Source: JBNJGT01 sp046496745 (GTDB lineage Archaea > Nanobdellota > Nanobdellia > Woesearchaeales > JACJVW01). Taken from it: 34,651 nucleotides of DNA. Shown piece by piece: positions 32,801 to 34,651 of this stretch. Both the position numbers and the translations under genes were made by a program. Numbering within the stretch: the first letter of the stretch is position 1; each line of letters starts with the position of its first letter. The notes beneath the pieces were generated by a model. It did not search any database and was not told the origin of the DNA. It saw only the letters and a list, made by a program, of their open reading frames with translations. Location of the stretch: assembly GCA_046496745.1 (NCBI GenBank), contig JAWOGQ010000032.1:1-34651 (forward strand), read 5' to 3'.

Positions 32801-32828
32801 ATCATGGCTTTACATGTTCGCTAGCTGA
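20853..32828 (+). CDS. Giant secreted multidomain surface protein (about 3991 residues)
   Basis: A signal peptide (MSNIVKRGMVYILFLLVVAL, cleavage near VHGQ/EV) starts a chain of beta-sandwich modules loaded with N-x-S/T sequons. Visible parts: a golvesin/Xly-CBM-like domain at about residues 900-1025 (IGRWVPDYG, ...GYELYYHSP, ...VVVADAFRLI); a Lys-rich helical stretch at about 1165-1230; an MG2-like domain at about 1324-1415; and five tandem Ig-like repeats of 97-98 residues at 1903-2391, each with a Cys pair. A DUF2341-like domain follows at about 2449-2560 (NRIGMYYGNAAASS...NFDDGD). Larger modules are duplicated (GLNVSNGDDVVRGEN and GLNISDGDIVVRNEK; NDTKVDRDN and NGTKVDRDG). There is no C-terminal membrane anchor: it stops after SPSWLYMFAS. 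Start ATG 20853 overlaps the integrase-like gene; ATG 20877 is an alternative. Adhesion or cell contact is inference. Confidence 0.88.
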   Translation: MSNIVKRGMVYILFLLVVALVHGQEVSVDLDTGSGYAKGDSGDILASTSINGIKVLSIPMELEVTSPDGFVERFNFSNKFDGNQKLTYEFEHSGEYVMEAIAEVSGVEYSEKKTVEVAKPAIDFNLSVDTVLSGVKGNITLNGGKVDILLFDPSSKQVTPLCNFECTNCSFSCDTDFSKQAYTLIAKATVNGIQYMRTQPLYLSDKEYMGECADDLSGKVGSQVRFPFSGDSFEIIGPNQFYERSGMPFFTPPHEGLYDIFAIGDDICLARVNVSRQDDTLYVDEFPFDLVYHPEYGTAFIRAKINLTNHSKVQFSGLEDHIVSVFDLDAGKELDPSAIEPEGEELLLGVDLKRYGGKTLLAEPFDYERDERDHGALISIASKYSDFYIPLDDHVYDVYSETYEDPVLYDDFFIGKPDDYVVSVLEPLEETMSFGNETYNVSLDCDSFVVESSDPGEFYVNGKAKGIVNDTLQVEGCGDMVLRYEGEAFDIMIDRNITVQADLPDYTIVGNQSFSFEVSPEADSYSYRILDLSGNEHDLGESNVSSKNLDLPAGSWYLQTMLHYGEKNRSFIESIDVYEGDSFFFGPGKNVSITSGETALLKHSLVNELSAARSFRIKVPEEVTAFIDDGDDMRELEYDGSYLTGELEPYEKRIIFFEITPVNDTSFNIEVSSEEQSVERTDRVFIESYRDLFADLDLYQLTFENGTIVSRIRNNNDRAESFDLELNIFGSSNITLKANATVPADSEITIEKDIFMKRGLVKAGLMDGKVPFHDTDLSNNNRSLVFGKPDIPSADFVYRIPVSEREGREQYDYMVRVNLDPSGIDLSSIGFVYLDHEESFLSKSPSFRVLDTRPFSLIFPISRLPANRENTVYLYYNHSDTQDTESFMKEHNSKVEWDSESFIDNTDTNTIGRWVPDYGVSGYHGMDYLHDLDMGKGEKFVVYPFDYKEAGYELYYHSPVDSSFSRSTKCTVNHKHGTDTFSIDQTRDDVSYLGMYDLDEDSSLVIHNTQTKGVVVADAFRLIRIDHLAQPELETWDGPSNMTLYRTLSNTSFARVNVREYMEGNLSFEAKGLLYEFDDPYLNLTLEDYFGKIIVEGHNTSLTIYVSKNRETKSKVVSDIEIGKPVKWRVPLDGSAAIPNDVENISSDDVVISVDGKDISVSEFRDLKKAKRLKGKLKDMKGLGKSFARSKVKSEIEELERNLPNVNITKNLTVRSDSLEFVEYTTSAPKLKKLEDKEALSRVKVYSNVSMHYHNITSYTDIPATAVKPRLYHVIEGKRHDITNDDRYNVTFYDTDGDDLYDHVRWIVPQLSEQYFEVGVATINTNKSLYHPGETARIMAAVLDNEGYLVSDADVHIRVTDPYNSTVTFSDVTEVSQGIYAVNYDTTYPGDHEISVHANASGVNNSMYSMFKVKEDYEFDIIRDVPMATDPWKGSFRSEITIYSTSNETFSFIERLPENLSLTEAKGADISQNGTYLEWSNLTNGSVVEYYARPPLVAPDVYELGPAQVRYGNVTFEEARPWYLAIDPLEPQVKYCTSITTTGTATNDNTGTCAQVNASDDVNPAGGDNALEADSDGGNAVAVVTFDSNSNPYYPVVDAKLTMEWAVEDTGGNTCAIDINNGSGWHNIHNDCTGHGGTATSDIVASYDVSAHIPNGEVANGFQVRLTYAASADGAGWDPDTTDELYFDHVMLDLNLTSPPGYSIWGLNVSNGDDVVRGENILAYAYWNYTDGISDALLEHDGSGSYTNYTIPSPYTADWTNYTMDTSNTTRFAGVGRVTVSSIHARDVDGYKATSPSKYFYLYGYSNISESTLSSAVVNESESATFSCRVLDNDLGTPILDYTVYFYKEGVYMTSVKTDSTGWADYTDSYDTPGTSGLSCSISDSGYYIANANESSTSITVHDHSVPSIDLLSPDDNVQDIDGNITFVFNVSDEWSGIDNCSLVINGSVNHTGPASEVGNNSIDTMLPFGVWEWNINCTDDSVNNNEGSSEKRIINVAPDTTPPSIDHQEPPDGVDTGRNVTLIFNATDELSNVSSCTLIFDGIENQTESSIVDGEWISMNLTNLDSGIHTWRVNCSDDSPAENWDRSSTWTFNVGEDKSPPDITLYSPENDSIDTDGNVSFIYNASDFMSDVASCSLYINGSLNQTSTSINDSTQSFFIPDMAEGDWYYFINCTDNSANSNTGKSEVRYFTVDYDFLEPDVTLIDPLNYFSTVTGDITFTYNVTDESSIDSCSLIIDGMINKTDDTISKNSEQTFSLTGLSDGNYTWAVNCTDASDGMYTGGSETRNFSVGPDEEGPVITLFAPINDSVDTDGSVSFTYKVVDATSGIDSCKLYVDGTIEDTDTSVLEDEEQSLSATLGDGMYDWNINCTDDSPQKNMGSSEVRILNVSITYETDYSITMDDHYVSQGEYMQADVYLEDGLGSSITGADAYGYIIRNPGVDNQTLPWTNSSFPLRKEIPLTNTGGEGIQNAPVSLTLDTASIIAAGDMDAACNDLRFGDQGNYELDYYFWDADTGCDDPASPVLVKVKRVWPSATNRIGMYYGNAAASSSENRDAFPVVDNFDDGDTFASNYWGTVYSNADDEWEISGASAYDGGNAARSQIYDEAGSSRDSSFGKEIEVTANSTLHWHWRVSSGNAQLTFYLDGTAVDTTTSTTYVAGSQAITPGTHTIRWEFNHPGDGAGWAPTTYSGFADQIYLVSDNIVQGTTTSESEFVETLVKQTTDSNGRATLAWDTRGFAAGDYSITGYGSKGSYWEDNGFFNFRLGPDIESPWYTEWGLNISDGDIVVRNEKVKAYSYWHDLVNLSSGLIQHTGEGTENNYSIAIDKDRSAWANYTLDTASPQFTTLGRVNVTTIHVNDSSDNWNKTSPVKYFRLFSTSELNDSALNMTAVSEGNYFNASCHVRDEFDNTSIQGYNVSFYLDGNYKGEAVTDATGWAELSIQATSVGDNTPVLCKIIDQPGINYYSGEPYNLTTYIDVTDMVPPNVTAYNPGNDSLKTVPNIAMGFHVYDAGELDSCELYGNWSGWHLNQTMSNPENGGFPNINYFSAITLLSGNYSWYVTCNDTNGNRGTSKNFTFDVYLVAPTITLLHPPADHIGEPGDYDFNYTVSQPDDEVGIDNCSLYIDGVLNQTDYMIPKDIEQSFSVNDLDYGEYEWRVECSANNTLDGAKQRNLYLYDLNITGPLNDTKVDRDNISGYPDSIKLVAEELSGSNDTEVIFKANMTDPALGEVVLGSNFTSSGVAELNLNPNSSILAGNYTWWAEFADGKRSLDQRRFSVYGGVNLRFENPVLDPDPVYEYNDNVTINVSADSIGDETENQLINSYGLAIDANLSNDENHYSALGYAGSVFTGSVNTTILKKHGEWNVSMLPSLPSRYLVVNSTESRTFFLNVTGYGIPAISLNYPPDNTNVTTTSIDFNWTANDSVEDIVSCNLTINGTVNASNITSNSSIPKVYKVSGFSPGTYDWNVTCWDIAGNVNTSATYNFTVPDSSSDLVLTHQDVARVYRVINFTANYTNADAEGIDGNCSINFSDGITANLTFNTTGNDAYSYSRIFNSTGTYIWNVDCNHSFYAAQSETDSIFINRSFSDVVAPVNGTKVDRDGSHADSDTITIISHIPGDPQGVNMTFFLKQNQPFSKEPVMIGHNVTDMNGNATLTYDPPSSLYAGNYTIFSNSTYTDNRSVRDSFVIGSLDLEILSYPEASYEHNSTVPIHVNITSGHENYSELYYNYSMDEDLLAFMEATTIKNDSFDIFLMNEWNSSIFINVSDEKGTWNLTVNHSSSYFYPVSDSRTVNITAYLTNISIWDQYDAKGGFVDPYVYENLAFYANYTDSSGVFLSSANCNFSFDDGTSFMGSEGAVYEYLTKQFTEPGSHSWNVTCNLTEYEAATSSTSIRVYPKTNVSLAYNVTSVADNRYDISILITNQAYPETINAYDYVPPGFEDHSYSYGPNETYPVNGGNATKFNISVVASEHIDYSVNGSGDYSPSWLYMFAS
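26559..28025 (+). repeat. Five tandem Ig-like repeats (97-98 codons each) in the giant gene
   Basis: Repeat starts are at 26559, 26850, 27144, 27438 and 27732, giving lengths of 97, 98, 98, 98 and 98 codons. Each unit follows the pattern P-x-[IV]-x-L...[DT]G[ND][IV][ST]F.Y[NK][VA]xD, then a [SN]C[ST]L.I[ND]G block and an [IV]NC[TS]D[DNA]S block. The two conserved Cys suggest one disulfide per domain. DNA identity between units is low, so the duplications are old. Related but diverged units recur near 29800-30080, 30085-30390 and 31030-31315. Confidence 0.85.
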
Positions 32829-34308
32829 TAAGAAGGAAGATTATAAGACCTAAAGCTGCTAGTTCGTAAGTCAGGTACACCATCTTCTCATTATATCTTT
32901 TCTTATTTATCAGGTAGAAAACAAAGCTTCCAAGTATTATGGATCCGATAAGAATAAGTCTCTCTTTGATAAGAAGGTTGAGCATTAATGCTGAAAAGAA
33001 GAATAAGGTTCCAATGATGAGCTTGCCTTTTCTCAGGCCGAAAATGGTGGGTATCGTCCTGATTCCTGCTTTCTTGTCTCCCTTGTAATCCTTTATATCT
33101 ATGAAGTTTGATGCTGATGTTACCATCAATACAACAATCGGGATTATCTCTGCTGGAAATTCCCTCATCGAAAGCCTTACGATGATGAAACCTATTATCA
33201 TGAGGATTATGGAATTGATACCTATAACTGACTTGGAAAGGAAAGGAACTCTCTTGAACCTTATTGGGGGCATTGAATACAGGTAGTAGTTGCCGATGAA
33301 TACTGCTATGAGGAATACTATCTTGGGGCTTACTGCTGCTGCTATCAGAAGGGATGCTGCAAGGGAGAGCCAGCCTATTGCCTGGTATGTATGTGGGGGG
33401 ATATCTCCTTTGACATGGGGCCTTTTGGAGTTTGTTATCCTGTCTATCTCATAATCCTCCCTGTTGTTGGTTATGATGGAAAAGATTATACCAAACACAA
33501 GGCTCAGAGGGACCAGGAGGAAATCAAGCAGGTTGTCTTCTGTATATATCTGTAGTCCATCTCTTGCAAGGACTATTCCCAGGATGAAGAAAAGAAGGTA
33601 GTGGATGATGCTCAGGTAGCGCAGGTCTTTTAGGATTGCAACAAGGTAGTTGCGATGAGTCATGGATGTGATCAGGATTGTTAGTATGAAGGAAAGGATT
33701 ATGAAGAACTTGATGAAATCGATGTCATTGGTTGCGGTTGGCAGATTGAATAGCTTGTTGAGGCCTTTTAATGCAAACGGAGTTGAAGCCCAGGCAAAGA
33801 TCCAGCAATATTCAAGGAAGACATATCCTATGCTTTTCAGGAGGTGTCCTGTCTTTGAATAGAGATAATAGAGACTACCCAGCAGTACAAGCCCTACTTC
33901 TATACGGATCCCTGGAGTTGCTCCCATCCCTGGATATTCACCAAAGAAAGTTATGAAGGATGTGAAAAGGTCATGGTACTCAGGGAGGAGATAGGTCATG
34001 TTGATGCCTGCACCTTTGCTTAGCAGAAGGTCAATCAATGGGACAATTATGAGTATGGCAAAACCCGGGAGAATGACTCTTGCTGTCCTTTCAATGGATT
34101 CTCTGGTTGCATAGGAGAAGAGTATCAGGAGTCCAAGCATGAGAACTATGTAACTTGATGTATAGTGCAGGACCCTTACCAGGAAAAGGGGGGTATTGTC
34201 AGAGAATAGTTCAAGGAATGTACGAAGGGCAATTATTGCGATGAATGTTATGATGTAATTGAGAAGACTTGTATTATTTTCCTGAAGCCTTTGTATGATA
34301 TGTTTCAT
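32821..34308 (-). CDS. UbiA-family prenyltransferase with an extra N-terminal membrane domain
   Basis: A 495-residue integral membrane protein. The C-terminal roughly 280 residues are a UbiA-type prenyltransferase. The first Asp-rich motif is NNREDYEIDRITNSKRP at about 280-296, and the second is DIKDYKGDKKAGIRTIPTIFG at about 401-421. These bind the Mg-pyrophosphate of a polyprenyl donor; family members make archaeal ether lipids (DGGGP synthase), haem or quinones. The first motif reads NN where NDxxDxxxD is usual, so one Asp is replaced by Asn. Residues 1-215 add about five hydrophobic helices of unknown type, so the protein is far longer than the usual 280-300. The acceptor cannot be deduced. 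A TATA box at 34331-34339 fits a leaderless start. Its 3' end overlaps the giant gene by 8 bases. Confidence 0.85.
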   Translation of the reverse strand: MKHIIQRLQENNTSLLNYIITFIAIIALRTFLELFSDNTPLFLVRVLHYTSSYIVLMLGLLILFSYATRESIERTARVILPGFAILIIVPLIDLLLSKGAGINMTYLLPEYHDLFTSFITFFGEYPGMGATPGIRIEVGLVLLGSLYYLYSKTGHLLKSIGYVFLEYCWIFAWASTPFALKGLNKLFNLPTATNDIDFIKFFIILSFILTILITSMTHRNYLVAILKDLRYLSIIHYLLFFILGIVLARDGLQIYTEDNLLDFLLVPLSLVFGIIFSIITNNREDYEIDRITNSKRPHVKGDIPPHTYQAIGWLSLAASLLIAAAVSPKIVFLIAVFIGNYYLYSMPPIRFKRVPFLSKSVIGINSIILMIIGFIIVRLSMREFPAEIIPIVVLMVTSASNFIDIKDYKGDKKAGIRTIPTIFGLRKGKLIIGTLFFFSALMLNLLIKERLILIGSIILGSFVFYLINKKRYNEKMVYLTYELAALGLIIFLLIS

Positions 34309-34330
34309 GTGCTTAATCAGAGAGGCATAA

Positions 34331-34339
34331 TTTAAATAA
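34331..34339 (-). promoter_or_regulatory. TATA box of the UbiA-family gene
   Basis: TTATTTAAA on the minus strand lies 23-31 bases upstream of ATG 34308. Confidence 0.55.
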
Positions 34340-34400
34340 TTATTGTCCTTTACGCAATATATATTTTATATGTCTTCCCTTCTATAGTAGTGACAAATGT

Positions 34401-34408
34401 TTTTATAA
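34401..34408 (+). promoter_or_regulatory. TATA box of the right-edge secreted-protein gene
   Basis: TTTTATAA lies 23-30 bases before ATG 34431. With the minus-strand TATA box at 34331-34339 it makes a divergent promoter pair. Confidence 0.55.
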
Positions 34409-34430
34409 CTAGTATGCAGGATACTGCCTG

Positions 34431-34651
34431 ATGATCAGGACCATACTGCTTTTGTTGCTTATCAGTTCAGTCTGGGCAATAAAGGTATTTCCTGAGGATA
34501 AGGAACTTGATTCTTATGAGGGTGAGCAGACTCATGTGATAACTTACCTGAATGACGGGCCAAAGGCGGAGAATATTGTCCTGGAGATAAGTGATGATAC
34601 GGATTATCTGGAAGATCATGTGAATATCGAGCCATACCAGTTTGTGCTTGA
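34431..34651 (+). CDS. Secreted or membrane protein, N-terminus only (partial)
   Basis: An open frame from ATG 34431 to the window edge, 73 residues. The signal peptide MIRTILLLLLISSVWA is followed by IKVFPEDKELDSYEGEQTHV and then ITYLNDGPKAENIVLEISDD. The last part looks like the first strands of a beta-sandwich (CARDB/NEW3-like: ITYLNDG.KAENI.L.I). The ATG follows a TATA box at 34401-34408 by about 25 bases. The rest of the gene lies outside the window, so no function is given. Confidence 0.75.
   Translation, partial: MIRTILLLLLISSVWAIKVFPEDKELDSYEGEQTHVITYLNDGPKAENIVLEISDDTDYLEDHVNIEPYQFVL

Overview
The window is a compact stretch of an archaeal genome. The evidence is an archaeal release factor aRF1, the archaellum proteins ArlH/ArlI/ArlJ, a preprotein with a class III (archaellin) signal peptide, a tRNA with a canonical 37/38 intron, and TATA boxes about 25 bases upstream of leaderless start codons. 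The bacterial-type leucyl-tRNA synthetase, shortened aRF1, minimal archaellum gene set and very large N-glycosylation-rich surface proteins suggest a DPANN archaeon, perhaps Woesearchaeota or Pacearchaeota. That placement is inference.

Layout. 1-3356: the 5' end of a Maf pyrophosphatase (minus), then an MTA/SAH-deaminase-type amidohydrolase, aRF1 and a SprT-like zinc metalloprotein (plus). 3340-8273 (minus): a 1158-residue membrane-anchored surface protein coupled to a small winged-helix protein, and upstream of them a second winged-helix regulator. 8273-12946: a shared operator/promoter region and the plus-strand operon arlF/G-like, arlH, arlI, arlJ. 12960-16831: a tRNA-Ile(GAT) with a 15-nt intron, a seven-helix membrane protein, LeuRS and tRNA-Asn(GTT). 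16915-19203: an EF-Tu-domain-2-like protein, a prepilin peptidase, the archaellin and a small two-helix protein. 19241-20860: a secreted 230-residue protein and a degenerate tyrosine-recombinase-fold protein. 20853-32828: a giant secreted protein of about 3991 residues. 32821-34651: a UbiA-family prenyltransferase fused to an extra membrane domain, and the start of another secreted protein.

The motility genes form a split archaellum locus. Motor and platform genes (8389-12946) lie about 4-5 kb from the prepilin peptidase and filament gene (17217-18983). The regulator divergent from the motor operon has an inverted and tandem octamer operator overlapping its own start codon.

The most striking new structure is a family of short non-coding elements (135, 143 and 136 bp) at 189-323, 7517-7659 and 13148-13283. 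Each begins GAGTTTTTCGA, ends TCGAAAACTC or TCGAAAAACTC, can fold into a long imperfect hairpin, and is flanked by a perfect but different 9-bp direct repeat (GATTATAGA, GTTTTCTTG, AAAGCAATG). They behave as a MITE-like non-autonomous transposon. One copy has rewritten the C-terminus of the divergent regulator and another sits 15 bp upstream of a TATA box. No transposase is present in the window.
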